Positions 43,101 to 54,718 of a stretch of 64,000 nucleotides of DNA are shown here, piece by piece. Numbering within the stretch: position 1 is the first letter of the stretch; each line of letters begins with the position of its first letter. The stretch covers positions 26,352,174 to 26,416,173 of the forward strand of contig JAOANR010000010.1 in NCBI GenBank assembly GCA_030278955.1, in the 5' to 3' direction. The DNA is from Hygrophila difformis. Taxonomy: Eukaryota; Streptophyta; Magnoliopsida; Lamiales; Acanthaceae. The position numbers and the translations under genes were made by a program. The notes under the pieces were generated by a model that worked only from the letters and a program-made list of their open reading frames with translations, searched no databases and was not told where the DNA came from.

Positions 43101-44837
43101 TAAGTGATAGCCTTTCCGTATGAGATTGTAAAACCTCAAGGCATTCACTACCTTAGCGTTTTTCTTTCGAGGCTGCATGTAATACACAACCTTCCTCCCT
43201 CGACTCTTGGCCAAGGAAATCTTCTGCTTCTGGCACTCAATAACAGCTTTATATTGAGTCAGAAAATCCATGCCTAAGATGACGTCGAAGTCCCCAAGAT
43301 CAAACTCAATTAAATTTGCGAAGAATTCTAGATTCTTGATTACTATCGGGGTTCCATCGTATCGTTTCAAACACGATATCACCTTGCCCGATGGTAATTG
43401 AATTCCTAAGTTAATATTCGTAGGCGCTGGTAGATCTAAGGCAGATATAATCCTCGTAGATATTAAAGAACAGCTCGCGCCTGAATCGAACAAAACTTTA
43501 ACGGGTACGCTTAAAGCAGTAAACGTACCAGTGATCACTTCTCCTTGAGCGGCCAAATCCGCTTGGTTGATCACGTTCAAGCGTCCCACGGCTCCGCCTT
43601 GATTTCCCTGCTGGTTGCGATTCTGGGGTGGCCCTTGAGCTTGCTGGAACCTTTGTCCTTGATTGTTATGCTGATTCGGCCCAGTTAGGTGATTCCCAGT
43701 TGGTCGAATCACTAAGTCCAGCCTCTTCTCGATTGTCTCCTCTCGAATTCTACAATCCCTTCTCAGGTGGCCATCTCTGCCACACCTATAACAAGACCCA
43801 GGTTTCGGGCATTCGCGCACCAGATGCGGAATGTTGCATTGCGGGCATCGGGGTATGAAAGCACCCTGATTTCCAGGCCTCCGATTTCCATTCCCTCCTT
43901 GGTTGAACCCTTTGTTCTCAATTCTTCTCTGTCCTTCATTCTTTGCCAGATCGTTCCCTCTCCTAAAGTTGTTACCATTGTTGTTGCTCCGGTTCCTCTT
44001 ATCAAATTGATTCGAGCCCTTGCTCGACTCCCCATGGTCCTTGCGCTTCAGCTGTTGAACCCGTGCGATTGCCACTGCACGATCGTAAACAGCCTGCAGA
44101 GTTGTGTGCTGTCCGCCAACTAGAATCTCTCTGATGCTGAGGTTTAGCCCCATCTCAAATTTCTGGGCTTTGTCGGCATCAGTTGGTACCAATCTTGGAG
44201 CGAAACGGACGAGTTCCTTGAACCTCGTATAGTACTCCTGTACTGTCTGAGTACCCTGACGAAGGTTGATAAACTCTTCGTATTTAGCCGTTTTCGTGCT
44301 AAGAGGGTAAAATCTCTCTCTCATCATCTCCTTGAATTCTTCCCAAAAATAAACTTGCTCACCATCAGCTAATCCTCCTTGGTGGTTTTGCCACCATTCA
44401 TCCGCCTCCCCACTTAAATAGTACGTAGCTACTCTCACCTTCTCATTCTCGGGACATCTGACGGCGTTCAAAAGCTTATCAAATGTCCTCATCCAGTCTT
44501 CCAGCTTTGCGGGATCCTCTTGTCCCTCGTAATGGGGCGGCTGGTATGGGTTTACCATTGCCAGATAGTTAATACGGGCTGCCGGCGGAGGTACCGCCGC
44601 TTGGGCCCTATTAACTTCGGCGTTGCCCAGTGCTATGAGGACTTGCTCTATAGTCCTCAACCGTGCGTCTACAACATTGGGTACAGCGCCCGCCTGACCT
44701 CCAACGTGAGGTGGGTTTGCACCCACTGGCCCATTTGCCCCGTCAGGGTTCAGTGGTGCGCCACCTTCGGCTGGTACATTAGGGTTGGCGTTGTTAGCAG
44801 CAGGGTTTTCCCTTCGCGGTCTTCCCCTTGGCGGCAT
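40140..44837 (-). CDS. Gag-pol polyprotein of Gy-C (Tekay clade), intact
   Basis: About 1565 codons from MPPRGRPRR at 44837; the frame is open 11 codons further up, but all relatives start MxPRGRP. Residue numbers count from the first ATG of the frame, 11 codons upstream. Capsid about 125-235 ([17 protein letters not shown]); zinc knuckles about 345-375 ([27 protein letters not shown]); protease about 458 ([11 protein letters not shown]); RT about 610-830 with [12 protein letters not shown] and catalytic [11 protein letters not shown] near 792; RNase H about 920-1020 ([13 protein letters not shown]); integrase zinc finger about 1163-1200 ([17 protein letters not shown]) and core 1220-1330 ([26 protein letters not shown]); chromodomain about 1523-1570 ([14 protein letters not shown]). 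No stop or shift. Expected role: particle formation, reverse transcription and integration, with the chromodomain guiding insertion to heterochromatin. Confidence 0.96.
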   Translation of the reverse strand: MPPRGRPRRENPAANNANPNVPAEGGAPLNPDGANGPVGANPPHVGGQAGAVPNVVDARLRTIEQVLIALGNAEVNRAQAAVPPPAARINYLAMVNPYQPPHYEGQEDPAKLEDWMRTFDKLLNAVRCPENEKVRVATYYLSGEADEWWQNHQGGLADGEQVYFWEEFKEMMRERFYPLSTKTAKYEEFINLRQGTQTVQEYYTRFKELVRFAPRLVPTDADKAQKFEMGLNLSIREILVGGQHTTLQAVYDRAVAIARVQQLKRKDHGESSKGSNQFDKRNRSNNNGNNFRRGNDLAKNEGQRRIENKGFNQGGNGNRRPGNQGAFIPRCPQCNIPHLVRECPKPGSCYRCGRDGHLRRDCRIREETIEKRLDLVIRPTGNHLTGPNQHNNQGQRFQQAQGPPQNRNQQGNQGGAVGRLNVINQADLAAQGEVITGTFTALSVPVKVLFDSGASCSLISTRIISALDLPAPTNINLGIQLPSGKVISCLKRYDGTPIVIKNLEFFANLIEFDLGDFDVILGMDFLTQYKAVIECQKQKISLAKSRGRKVVYYMQPRKKNAKVVNALRFYNLIRKGYHLYACYVHNLNDEGNKIDEIPVVKEYPDVFPEDIPGMPPEREIEFTIDLVPGTEPVSKAPYRMAPAEMKELKEQLEELLSKGYIRPSTSPWGAPVLFVKKKDGGLRLCIDYRGLNQVTIKNKYPLPRIEDLFDQLRGASVFSKIDLRSGYHQLRIAEKDIPKTAFRTRYGHYEFTVMSFGLTNAPAVFMNLMNSVFRELLDSCVVVFIDDILVYSRDDEEHTKHLHQVLGTLRRNQLYAKLSKCEFWMKEVAFLGHIVSAKGVSVDPAKISAVIDWPAPTSQTEVRSFLGLAGYYRRFVKDFSKIARPMTQLLKKGLKFEWTTECEKSFHELKKRLTTAPVLILPSETEDFEVYSDASKEGLGCVLMQNQRVISYASRQLKPHEENYPTHDLELAAVVFALKIWRHYLYGRTCRMFTDHKSLKYIFTQKELNMRQRRWLELIKDYDLDIAYHEGKANVVADALSRKAKHTTNTLILPSGLYMDLARLETELVHYGTVVERVNAVTIESTVFDEIMAAQPDDEDLKRIKEKMDEGKAVGFIVHDDGSIRFKGRWCVPHKCEELKQKLMEEGHSTPYSVHPGGDKLYKDLKKIYWWPRMKKDVADFVAKCITCQKVKAVRQKPLGLVKPLEIPSWKWDSISMDFVSGLPRSPRGMNKIWVIVDRLTKTAIFIPMKDNWSMDQLAKAYIDNVVRRHGVPHDIISDRDSRFVSNFWTKLQEALGTQIKMSTAFHPMTDGQTERTIQTLEDMLRACVLEFKGSWENHLPLIEFSYNNSYHASIGMAPFEALYGRKCRSPICWTKDENSVVVGPQLIEDMSKQIQIVQQKMKAAQDRQKSYADTRRQELEFQVGDRVMLKVSPMRGVMRFGKRGKLSPRYIGPYEILDRVGTLAYRLALPPELSRVHNVFHVSQLKKYVHDPTHVLQTDVIELDDDLTYEEYPIEILDVKERVTRNKTVRMVKVLWSNHGTEEATWELEADMKQKYPNLFQHDS

Positions 44838-45073
44838 TCTGTTAGATAAGCACGCAAGGGTAAGAATCAAATTCTACGGTAGGTTAGTAGTCAAGTTAGT
44901 AAGTTCCAACATCTCAAGTACGCAGAATTCTAAAAGAGACGACGCAACAAAGGAAAGGGGAAAATGCTTCACTAGATCATTTAGGAAAAATATTATAAAG
45001 CAGCTACAATGGAAGGCAAATCAAGGTAATATAAAATACGGAAAGCAATAGATAATCCAACGATATGATGCGA
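44838..45073 (-). other. Gy-C spacer between small ORF and gag
   Basis: About 235 bp without a gene. Gag would need reinitiation, splicing or internal entry if the upstream ORF is translated from the same mRNA. Confidence 0.4.
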
Positions 45074-45544
45074 TCAATCTAGTAGATAATCGGGAGAATA
45101 GCCGAGGAGTGCCCTGTCATGCTCATACTCCCCATCGGAGTCAAGAGGTATCGGTGGGTCCACTATCTCTGCCTCTGGTTCCTCCTCATCCACGCCCTCA
45201 ATATCAATATACATGTCCGGGTCCTCCTCCTCTTCCTCTTCCTCCTCAGGTTCCGGTGCATTGAGTCGGTTTTGAAGGTCAACAATCTCATGCTCCAAAG
45301 TAAACACACGTCCCCTAAGCATGTGGTTGTTGTGTTGCTCCTCATGAAACAGAGTTTCAAGAGCAGCGATACGGCCCAAATCCTCCTGTCGAGCATTCCT
45401 CAATTTCTCCAACTCTTTCTCGATACCTTTTACATGGTCCTTATATGCACTAACCTCATCACGGCTATGTCTTAACTCATGCATGATGCTAGTCATCGAA
45501 CATAGCATATCGGTCATCATGTTAAAAAGTTTTGGGTCGGCCAT
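45074..45544 (-). CDS. Small coiled-coil/acidic ORF upstream of gag (Gy-C)
   Basis: 156 codons, intact, sense orientation. It starts MADPKLFNMMTDMLCSMTSI. The middle is a long charged coiled coil (HVKGIEKELEKLRNARQEDL, LRGRVFTLEHEIVDLQNRL), followed by an uninterrupted Glu run and a very acidic tail (PDMYIDIEGVDEEE, PLDSDGEYEHD). It sits between the primer site and gag. Sequence similarity to the Gy-B ORF is weak except for the start (MA.PN/K..NM) and the acidic SD-rich tail, but position, size and layout agree. No known domain recognised. Confidence 0.7.
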   Translation of the reverse strand: MADPKLFNMMTDMLCSMTSIMHELRHSRDEVSAYKDHVKGIEKELEKLRNARQEDLGRIAALETLFHEEQHNNHMLRGRVFTLEHEIVDLQNRLNAPEPEEEEEEEEDPDMYIDIEGVDEEEPEAEIVDPPIPLDSDGEYEHDRALLGYSPDYLLD

Positions 45545-45808
45545 CTAAAAATAAATATTTAACAAATCAATATCTTGCACATTTCAAGCACATATGTTAA
45601 TGCATATGCAACCCCCAAAAATAATAATAATCTTTTGAGACTTGTCGAATTTTTGAGATATATTTTTCCATGGGTTTTAAAATAAATTTCCTTTCCATGG
45701 AAATAATATTTAAAAAGCTTAAAAATAATATTTATTATTTTGGGCCTCTATATTGGGCCGAAAAATAATAGCTTTTAAAAATAAATATTTCGGGCTCTGA
45801 TACCACTT
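45545..45808 (-). promoter_or_regulatory. Gy-C leader with primer binding site
   Basis: Minus-strand TGGTATCAGAGC at 45805-45794, three bases after the LTR, is the perfect tRNA-iMet match. AT-rich leader after that. Confidence 0.9.
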
Positions 45809-48363
45809 TGTAACACCCCGGATTTGGTCACCCAGGCCGGGACGCTACCGCCACACCCTTCCAAACAAGACCCGATTAAATCGAGCTTATTTAAAAGGAT
45901 GCTAAGGCTTAAGTTGCATCATTGACTTAAAATATTTAAAACCATTCAAATAAGCCCGAAATTTAATCAGAGTATAACACGCATAATAGTAATAATAAGC
46001 AGTGCGGAAGCAAAAATAAACAGGGCCAAAACATGCGGCCAAAACCAGAGTCTAAGTCCAATGCATAAATTAAAATAAATAAAATGCGACAAGTCTTCTT
46101 TTTAAAAAAAAAATGGAATCCCATCCCTCCATGCGATGCTTACTCTGCGAAATCTGAAAGGAAAATAAAACAACAATTTATCAGTACAAAGGTACTGCGT
46201 AAGTTAATATATAGCACAACGAATTTTAAAAGTTTTTAGGAGAATATACAAAATAATATATTTATTAAAAAGACGCGTAAATAAATTAATTTAAAATTCT
46301 TACACATATGCCACGAACATTTTACCAATGTTAGTTATGATCGAGGACACCCCACTAGCATATCCTAGGGACGAACCCACAGGACCAACCTTTGGGACTT
46401 TATACCCACAAGGACTCAAACATATCCTAGGGACGAACCCTTGGGATCAACCTCTGGGACTCGTACCCACGAGGTAAGTGCATGCAGCGGACCCTATACA
46501 GACACACTCCGGAGCCCTAGATAACCCATACGGATACATCTAGGAGTATAGACTCATACATCACAATAAATAAATGCCGTTTTGGCTACAAGAGAGGGGG
46601 CGACATAATTTTCACCACATTGGGCATCCCACTCGATCAAAACTTACAAAGTTTAAAAACCATATTTTATCATTTCATAATATTTCCACATATCCAGAAT
46701 CCATATATATCCAAAACCGAGTAACAATCGACTCTTAGTTCATCGAACATTCAAAATAGCATTTACCGACCAAAAATGGCATTATAGCAGTTTCTGGAAT
46801 CGTCTTTAAAAATGCAGTAAACAATTTTTAAAAATTCTGGAAAAATTACAGTGGCTAGGAATCATCAAAATAAGCATTTTTCATAGAAATAGTCATCTCA
46901 AAATTCGGACTCTAAATAGGTCATTTTAACCCATTTCAGAAAGCTATTGAATTTCAATTCCTTATGCTTCAGTAAATACGACCACAGTGAGTTCAAAAAT
47001 TCATAACAATTTCATATGTGCTCCAAAAATCATGAAATTTTACAGGGATGTTCTAGACACATAATGGAACAAATTTCATGAAGACATCAAGCACTAAAAA
47101 CGATCATAGACAAGAGTGAATCGAACAACAAAACTGACTACATACATTCATCAAAACTGTCAACACATACGCAGAAAATACCAGATCGAATTTGGGTGAC
47201 CAAAACTTGTCCAAAAATTATAAAAATTTACAGAGAGCATCTTTAGGACATTAGGAACAAGTTTCATTTTGGAAGGTTCTCCTAGAAATGTACGTATCAT
47301 GGTCGAATTCACAGAACAACAAGATTGGTCATAGGAAAACCCTATTTGGCAGATTTTGTCAAATGAAAAGATAAACCTATATCTCGAGTTATACTCAACC
47401 AAAACTCCTAAAAATCGACGTGCACAACACTAACTTACTTGAGATGAGTTTAGGATCGAAATTCCCCTTGGTAGAATCCCCGAGATCGCCCGGAACAGCC
47501 CCACGAATCAACACCTCCCTCCGATTGAATCTATTTTGGAGTTGTCGAAAGAATTCTTAGTTCTAGGCAACAAACTCGAATCTAAAACCAATGGAATGAA
47601 GTAGAACTCTTACCTAACCTTAGAAGAAAGGATTGGATCACTTGAACACGTCCAACTCTCTGCCAAGATGATGAACAACTCACAAAACTCTCAACACTCA
47701 ACTGTGATTCTAATTTTCGAATGAATTGCAAATGAGTGGAATGGAGGTTGAGTAGGAGATATTTATAGAGGTTTAATAGCTTCAATTGCTGCCATGGGAT
47801 AGTGGGGAGGTGAGGGAACAATTTTCAACCCATAACCCCCGAATTATTACCCTCAAACCTCATCCATTTCCCCCACTCCTCTCATAGCTCCATAGGATCC
47901 TCCAAGGTGGGTTGTGGGAGCTTAAAGTCTGAGTTTGTGGGGTGTTAATGCATCCCAATCCAATCATAACATCCCCACAACGTCCACAATGCCTGATGAT
48001 TGAATTCAAACCAATTGAAAACGTGCCAAGTCGAAAATCAATGCCAAAATCCATGTGTAACGCCTGCATAGCAGGTCTGCTGCTGGTGGCGTGCTGGTGG
48101 CGCGCACCGCGCGGCCACCGCGCGGACACCAGCCTGCGAATTTTTTTTTTTTTTTTTTTTTAATATTATAATTTTTTAATCTCTTAAAAATCATAATATG
48201 AATTATCCGAGATTGTTGGGATAATTCGATACATCTATCCCGAGTCGCGATTATCCGAAATATTTAATTCCACTCTCTCGGGATTATTTCGATTTCGATA
48301 ATTAAATCAAATTTCTTAACTTTCGGATTTTACAACTCCCATGTCGATTTCTCGGGTATTACA
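45809..48363 (-). mobile_element. 5' LTR of Gy-C
   Basis: Near-identical to 37393-39946. TATA box at plus 47760-47768; transcription of Gy-C should start just downstream on the minus strand. Differences are a few substitutions and changes in the length of A/T runs. Confidence 0.95.
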
Positions 48364-48368
48364 CAAAC

Positions 48369-50326
48369 CGAAAAACTCAAAACTAGACTTCTGATCCTAA
48401 CACCTTAAGCTATGTTTTGCAAAAATTTCAGAGATTTTCATCAAAGTTTACTACCTCAAATTGCGTCGGACATAATCTGCGTTTTCAAACATTTTGGAAA
48501 AACTTACAGTACATATGTACGAACTTGATGAGCATGTTTCTATGATTTCTAGTCCGAATTAATCTTTGCAATGTAAACAAAAGCTGTAGATAATCATATC
48601 TAGTATATGTCCACCAAATTTCAGAATTTTTGGAGTCCATTTGATATGTCAAAAAGTCGAATCTTTGAACTGTGTCAAAACTGAATCCGGACAGCACACT
48701 GTTTGTGTAGCAAACTCGATTTTTGACATGTTTCCTCACCTTATTTCGAAATCGTTAAAACACGAAAGTTGTTTGTTAGGGTGTTTTTGATATACTGTAA
48801 AAATTTCAGATTTTTCAGACTTAAAATGAATTTTTAAATTTAAAAGGCGTAAACTGTGACGTCAAACGATCTTAAATTTGTGAGATTTTGAAATTTCGAA
48901 ACAAACGATCGAAACCTTGAAATACATTAAAGTTATATTTTCAAAAATGTTACACTAGTTTCAAACGATATCGGATACTTAGGTAGACGGTGAGTGCTCT
49001 GCAGGGTGCCCCTCTAGCCTTTTTCGGCGTGCCTATAATGGACGCAAGATACTTGAATGAAAAACTACGCCAAAACGGCATGGGATATATGACCTACACT
49101 CTCGAGAGTATCCGTATGGGTTTCCCGAGGCTCCGGAGTGTTACTGGGTATGGCGGATACGGCTGCGGCCGCCGGACAACCGGCTACACAAGAAACTTAC
49201 TAAAACGGCTGCGGCCGCCGGATCGCTGGCTAAACGAAACTTACTAAATTGGCTGAGGCCGCCGGATCGCCGGCTAAACGAAACTTACTAAATTGGCTGA
49301 GGCCGCCAGATCGCCGGCTAAACGAAACTTACTAAATTGGCTGAGGCCGCCGCATCGCCGGCTAAATGAAACTTACTAAATTGGCTGAGGCCGCCGGATC
49401 GGCTAAATGACACTTATTAAATTGGCTGCGGCCACCGGATCGCCGGCTAAACAGAAACTTACGAAACGGCTGCGGCCGCCGGATCGCCGGCTAAACTAAA
49501 TGTTGTTGAGATGGTGACATAACGGGCAAAAATTAAAGACTTAATCCTTTTTATGTATTTATTTAGTTATTTATATCCTTAAATTATGTCTTAAATTTAC
49601 ACTGTGCTTAAATTATTATTTATGAATTTAAATGCATGTTCAAGTATACAAATTAAATTCTTATTGTTCTCAAAAAATTTTAAAAATTATGTTCTATCTT
49701 ATTTTTAAATTATGCCTTTAATCATGCTATTTAATATGCCATGTTTTTAAAATTATGCCTATGCCTTAAATTCTCATTTTTTTTAATCTTAATTTGGCTA
49801 TGAGAATATGTGTATTAAATTATTGTCTATTAATTAGTCGAATTACATGTTTTTGATATGCATGCTTAAAAATGAGTTTTTAATTATTAAAATTTTAAAA
49901 CCCCTTTATTGCTACGTTAGGAATTAACTTACTCAGTTTTTATATACTGATAAAACCCGTTGTTTCATTTTTCTTTACAAAGTATGGAGAGATGGCATGA
50001 GCATGCACGCATATTGGGGCTCGGGAACTAAATTAATAACTGTGAATGTTGCATTTTATTAGACTTAAATTATTTACTGTGTGTTTGGCCATGTAGGCCG
50101 TATTTATATTTCCGCTGCATTGCATATATTTATGTTTAGATATTATTTTTCCGCTGCAACTTATTATTAACTTCAAGTTATATACGATGGGCTGTTTACT
50201 TATTCAAATGTTTTAAACACTGAAACCATAGCCTTGCATCTCTTTAGCAAGCTCGAAAAAGTCGTGTCTTGCTAGGGAGGTGTGGCGGTGGCATCCCGGC
50301 CTGGGTTATCAAATCCGGGGTGTTAC
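48369..50326 (+). mobile_element. Gy-A 3' LTR, part 3
   Basis: Matches about 10713-12621. It contains the GGCTGAGGCCGCCGG minisatellite (49162-49496) and ends ..GGGGTGTTACA followed by the GCCAT duplication. Confidence 0.93.
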
Positions 50327-51219
50327 AGCCATCGACATGTAAAATATTACCACTCAACCCAAGATATTCCCACTGAAAAGCCTCAAGGGATGGTGGCATA
50401 TAGCCTCCTGGGAGGCCACCCTGATTAAATCCTTGTGCAACATAAGGACCCCTCCTATGATGATTCCATAAAGACTGCCGTTTGCCTTAGAAAACACAAG
50501 CATTTCTCTCCGTCCATATAACCCAAGCAATCACAACAAAGAGAGCCCCAAGTGACAAGTACAACCCTTGGAGAAAGCTTCTAATGTAATTCCTTTCCAT
50601 AAGATGACAATCCATGGGAGGAGTGATATCAAAAGATTTCCAAAGTTGCAAAGCCCAAGGACAGTAAAATAGGAGATGATACCAAGATTCTACTTCACAA
50701 CCACAAATAGTGCATAAGGGGGGAGGTAGTAGCCAAACGCCTCTGGAACCGAACACCATTAACCGACAAAGAATCATGCGAGATTAGCCAAAAGAGGACC
50801 CCAAATTTTTTTGGGATATTAATATTCCAGATCCATTTACAATCCACATCCTCATTAGGCTCATGAGTAATGAATTTATAAGCATCACTGACCTGGTATG
50901 CACCGTTTGTCATGCCCTTCCACACCCACATATCTTGGATATATTTCTGCATATGTGGGGGCGGCATGGCCTGGGGTTCCTGCCAAAGATCATCTGGAAA
51001 AATGGAGTAGAAAGCAGCCCAATTCCATTCATTATTTATGACAGCATCTTTAAGGGAAAGCTGGGAGTCTTGAATGGCGACAAACGACATCCAAGGACCT
51101 ACTTGCCCACTGCCAAGATAATTTGAAAACCAAAAGGAAACCTGGCCATTACCAATCCTAAGCACAAAACCACCCTTGAGGAGAGGGATCAACTTATTCA
51201 CATATTTAAAATAGGTCAA
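50327..51219 (-). pseudogene. LINE (L1-type) zf-RVT region, part 1 of the split LINE
   Basis: Minus strand: KLIPLLKGGFVLRIGNG, VSFWFSNYLGSGQVGPW, DMWVWKGMTNGAYQVSDAY, WIWNINIPKKFGVLFWLISH, then in a second frame CTICGCEVESWYHLLFYCPW (the zinc-binding zf-RVT motif) and VIAWVIWTERNACVF. A frameshift lies near 50710-50735, and a stop follows ACVF at 50487. The frame continues to ..GNILHVDG at the Gy-A junction. The RT domain proper is absent: homology stops near 51220, so the LINE is 5'-truncated. Confidence 0.88.
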
Positions 51220-51547
51220 TCTTAGCCTATAAAAAAAGGTTTATGAATGCAAGGTCGTCGAATCTAAGCTTCTTAAAAAGGTAGACCAAACTTAAGAAAA
51301 TAAGTGGATCAAGTCAGGTCATATACTATTTAGAAGCCTCATGGATAAAATCCCGAGTCCCCACAGGTTGGGCAGTTGATTTCTTTGTGATGCGATTTCA
51401 ATGATCGAGTTTAAAAATCTATAAAATTCATTCATTCATGGTTTTGTTTCATTAGAATAACTTTTTATTCTTTAAAATATAATATTTTAATGGGTATGAT
51501 GTCAATAGATTATATCCATTATAACATATTAATGGATTATAATTCAA
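51220..51547. other. Non-coding stretch left of the MITE
   Basis: No gene, RNA or recognisable element. Confidence 0.4.
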
Positions 51548-51558
51548 TGCTCTCATTA

Positions 51559-52167
51559 GGGGTGGGAAAAATACCAAATATACCGTATACCGCACATACC
51601 CTACCAAAAAATATCGAGAATGCCAAAATTTTTGGTATAACATACTTTTCGATATGGTATCATACCGTATTGTAGGATTTCAGTACGGTAACGCTATATA
51701 TTTTTTCATACCGCGGTATACCGTTATCGTATCGAACTTCGGTATATACCGCGGTATCTGTATATCGGTATGTAACGAAGACTCGGTATATCGGTATATA
51801 CCGAACTTACCGAAAAACATACCTAATTTACATAATTTTATGTATTTAGCCCTATATATCGGTATGTCGGTATATACCGTGATACCGGTTTGTCGGCATG
51901 TACAGAAGGTATGGTATGTCGGTATATACCGAGATACCGGTACGTTGGTATGTATCGAAGATTTGGTATATCGATATATACCGAACTTACCGAAAAATCG
52001 ATATGGTAACGGTATGAAAATATTTTATACCGATATCTTCGGTAAACCGAACTTTGGCATACCGAAGGCTTCAGTACGGCATCAGTATGAAATTTTCCAT
52101 ACGGTAAATTTCGGTAAGGTATATGGTATGACGAAAAAGTTTCGGTATACCATACCGACACACCTCG
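51559..52167. mobile_element. MITE-like element full of GGTATACCG palindromes
   Basis: 609 bp bounded by an 11-bp direct repeat TGCTCTCATTA (51548-51558 and 52168-52178), which contains a possible 8-bp hAT-type duplication. It starts GGGGTGGGAAAAATACC and ends ATACCGACACACCTCG, a weak terminal inverted repeat. The inside is packed with GGTATACCG/CGGTATATACCG palindromes, a pattern I know from non-autonomous hAT-like elements of plants. The 197-codon ORF across it is a by-product of the repeat. Confidence 0.72.
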
Positions 52168-52189
52168 TGCTCTCATTAATTGGAAATAT

Positions 52190-52490
52190 GTTTAGCTTGA
52201 TGACACACCCCAATTTTTATTTGGCATTATATTCTAAGAGAAGGTAACTCGGTTGCTGATTGCTTAGCGAAGCATTGAGCGCTTTTGGAAGAATTTTTTA
52301 CTACGTGGGTTTTTCCTCCTGACGAGTTTTGCCCTTTTCTTGCATCGAATTTTGTAGGGGTTTTTGTACCCCCGTGGGTAGTGAGTTTATTTTTGTTTAT
52401 TCCTGTTTCTATCCTTTCTCCATTCTTTCTGCAGATTTTTTAGTTTTCTCCCTTTGCCGACACAATGTGAGTCCTTGTCACAAAAAAAAA
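52190..52490 (+). mobile_element. 5'-truncated LINE tail
   Basis: Encodes HYILREGNSVADCLAKH, stop, ALLEEFFTTWVFPPDEF, the end of an RNase H domain, then a 3' UTR ending GTCCTTGTCAC and nine A. Flanked by a 9-bp duplication TGGAAATAT (52181-52189 and 52491-52499), the signature of target-primed insertion. The same type of LINE as the 8699-9243 fragment. Confidence 0.85.
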
Positions 52491-53299
52491 TGGAAATATT
52501 TTTATATTTCATTAAAATGTGTATTGTCTAGAAATAACCTTATGTATAATATAAAAATATTCATTATGTGTTGTATAATGACCATATGTGTTGTATAAAG
52601 ATAGTCTAATGTGTTGTGTAGCATATGGAAAGAACCTGTGTACTCCAGTCATCGTTATCGTGTAAATTGAACTTAAAGTGTGATGTATTTGCTCATACGA
52701 CATGTGTAAAATAAAAAATTTAACAGCAATAAATTCATACCAAAAAAGCTTCAACTATTCAATGCAACCATCAACAAAAATAAATCGATCCAATTCAATT
52801 CTGAACAAATTAATAACACCAAACACCAACCATCCAGTTAATTAACAAGCAACTAACATAATATCCAATTTAACTAGCAACATATCTATATCTATATCTA
52901 TATTCTATATACTTACAAAACAATATTCCTTATTGTCGTAGCCTGTGACCGATTCTCGACAATATTACAATATATGGATTGAGGGGAAACTGAAATAGTG
53001 ACCGAGAGAGGTACGAATGAAGAACAAGCAAATAAAATACAAAACAAAGATGAAAGGATAGAGAAACTAAGGTTGAAGGTGACCCAAACTCGTTATGTGA
53101 TTAGACCGAATCTAACCCGAGAAACCTCCTTCGAGTGCATCAACCATGATTCAATGGAGTTGGCTTCATTACTCCAAGGTGCGGATTAACCCAAGGATTA
53201 ACACATAAGATTGTTGAGAATAAAGTGTTGGCTCTCAAGGAAAAAATGACTTTGATAAATGAAGAAGTTGTTCAAAATATTCAAAGTGATTACAAAATG
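52491..53299. other. Non-coding, AT-rich
   Basis: ATGTGTTGTATAA-type repeats at 52560-52620 and a TATATC microsatellite at 52880-52915. No gene seen. Confidence 0.45.
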
Positions 53300-54519
53300 A
53301 AGGAGACCTCATATATATAGTGGAGTCCCTCAAGACTGAATTTAACAACCCTAGCAAGGTTCTCAACAATCGGGAAATGAAAAGATACAAAATGGAGATG
53401 GTCCGTCGTGAAGCGCTGCGTCGTGAAGTATCGTGCCGCGACGTGAAGGAGTCTTGCGATGTGGAAGCTCGAGCAGGCAAGGATGTGTATCATAAACCTA
53501 GTGCTACGTCGCAAACATGGGTCTTACGACGTGGTGTTTGGCGACGTGGAATAGTTTTGCGATGGAGCATCCGAATGCATGGATTCCTCACGTCGTTCCT
53601 CTGCCTTGTGACGGGTCTGCTGGCTTGCAACGTGCGAAGAGGCTTGCGACGGGGATCCCGGACTTGAAGAATTCCGCAAACTTGACCACTGTTGGGGGTC
53701 CACTGTTCCGACGTTGACCTCCGTTGACCGACAACTTTTTCGGCGAACTTCCGCCAGATTCCAGTCAGATTCCAGCGACGGCGGCGGCGATGGTGATGGT
53801 GGGACCCTCCATTCCGACCTCTTCATGCTAATTTGATCGTACTTGCATCTGGAGGTCATACTTCTTCCGGCTTTACTTCGATGAAGTGGGACTTAGAGTA
53901 ATGGGTCCCAGCTCCTTCCGGTATTCTTCAATCTGGATCAGTAGCTGCATCCGTTGGGTTTCTTTGGGCTCAGATTTATCTGTTTACTGCAAAAGAAAAG
54001 GATACACAAAATCAGTAAATCTCTTAATGCGATGTCTGGATACCGGCCCTTCCGGAAAGGCGGGGATTATCAGTCCGTTTGTTATGGCAGCTACGCCACT
54101 TATAAAAGGTAGCCTAATCTTATGAACAGTAAACTATCAATTCTCTCTAATAAAAATCTTTATGAACAATAACCTACGTATATCCTCAATATTCACTTTC
54201 TGCACGCAATTCAATATACATTTTTAACACTTAATAACTCAAAATGTGTATAAGAAAAAATTATAAAAGTTTGATATTATAAAACTACAAAATGAGACGA
54301 ATCCAAAAACATCCCAATTGACTATGTTTTTTCTTCTATATATGTTTTATAAAAAAGAGTAAAAAATGGGTAATAAACAGTAACAAAAGTCTATCACTTT
54401 TCACTAACAAAAAATGGCGAAAGTATATAAAAGCATAATGAATGTATTTTTAAAATATAGGAGAACCAGTAGATAATTTAATTTCATTAATTATTATGAA
54501 TAAAAAATAGGGTTGTGTT
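53300..54519. other. Unassigned stretch with CGTCGTGAAG-type repeats
   Basis: 53400-53660 repeats short motifs such as CGTCGTGAAG and CGACGTGGA at irregular spacing, resembling LTR text of plant elements, but no ends were found. 53886-54125 has an open frame (79 codons) I do not recognise. 54130-54519 is AT-rich with nothing visible. Confidence 0.35.
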
Positions 54520-54549
54520 GTGGTACAGATTTTATAAAATCCGTACCAC
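54520..54549. repeat. Near-perfect 30-bp palindrome
   Basis: GTGGTAC at the left and GTACCAC at the right enclose GATTTTATAAAATC; only one base pair of the 15 fails. It may be the tip of the foldback-like structure that follows. Confidence 0.75.
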
Positions 54550-54699
54550 TCCGACATTCATTTATATTCATTAATAAATTATAAATTTCAATGCTTTCTA
54601 CTAATTATAGTGTTATTTTTATAATTTTCCTATTTTTGATACTTAATATGTATGGAATTTTGTTTTCCGTTTCGTAATCCACAAATCTGCTACTTTTTT

Positions 54700-54718
54700 G
54701 GGGGGGGGGGGGGGGGGG
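54700..54718 (+). repeat. G homopolymer, 19 bases
   Basis: Uninterrupted G run preceded by six T. Could be real, or partly an assembly/base-calling artefact. Confidence 0.85.

Larger units (their letters stand above)
37393..48363 (-). mobile_element. Gy-C: complete, possibly autonomous Tekay-type chromovirus-like retrotransposon
   Basis: 10971 bp, flanked by a perfect CAAAC (37388-37392 and 48364-48368). LTRs 2554 and 2555 bp differ, by eye, at only about eight to ten places. Internal region: primer site, small coiled-coil ORF, one uninterrupted gag-pol, two polypurine tracts. This is the youngest element in the window and the only one whose coding capacity is whole. Confidence 0.95.
9244..50326 (+). 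mobile_element. Gy-A: non-autonomous Ty3/gypsy element, host of all nested insertions
   Basis: Bounded by the duplication GCCAT (9239-9243 and 50327-50331). 5' LTR 9244-12621, internal region 12622-14655, 3' LTR starting at 14656 and broken into 14656-15722, 36980-37392 and 48369-50326 by Gy-B and Gy-C. The internal region is only 2 kb, with a truncated gag and no protease, RT, RNase H or integrase, so it had to be moved by an autonomous relative. The gag type (start MTPRGRP) and the U5 end place it with the Tekay-like elements B-D. Both LTRs start TTTAATACC instead of TG. Confidence 0.9.

Noticed and set aside
51654..52247. 197-codon ORF on plus
   Set aside because: It reads through the GGTATACCG repeats of the MITE and out into the next LINE piece; the Tyr/Ile-Pro repeats follow from the DNA repeat.
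53886..54125. Possible organellar gene piece
   Set aside because: The translation suggested a membrane-like stretch in one frame, but no plastid or mitochondrial gene could be recognised.
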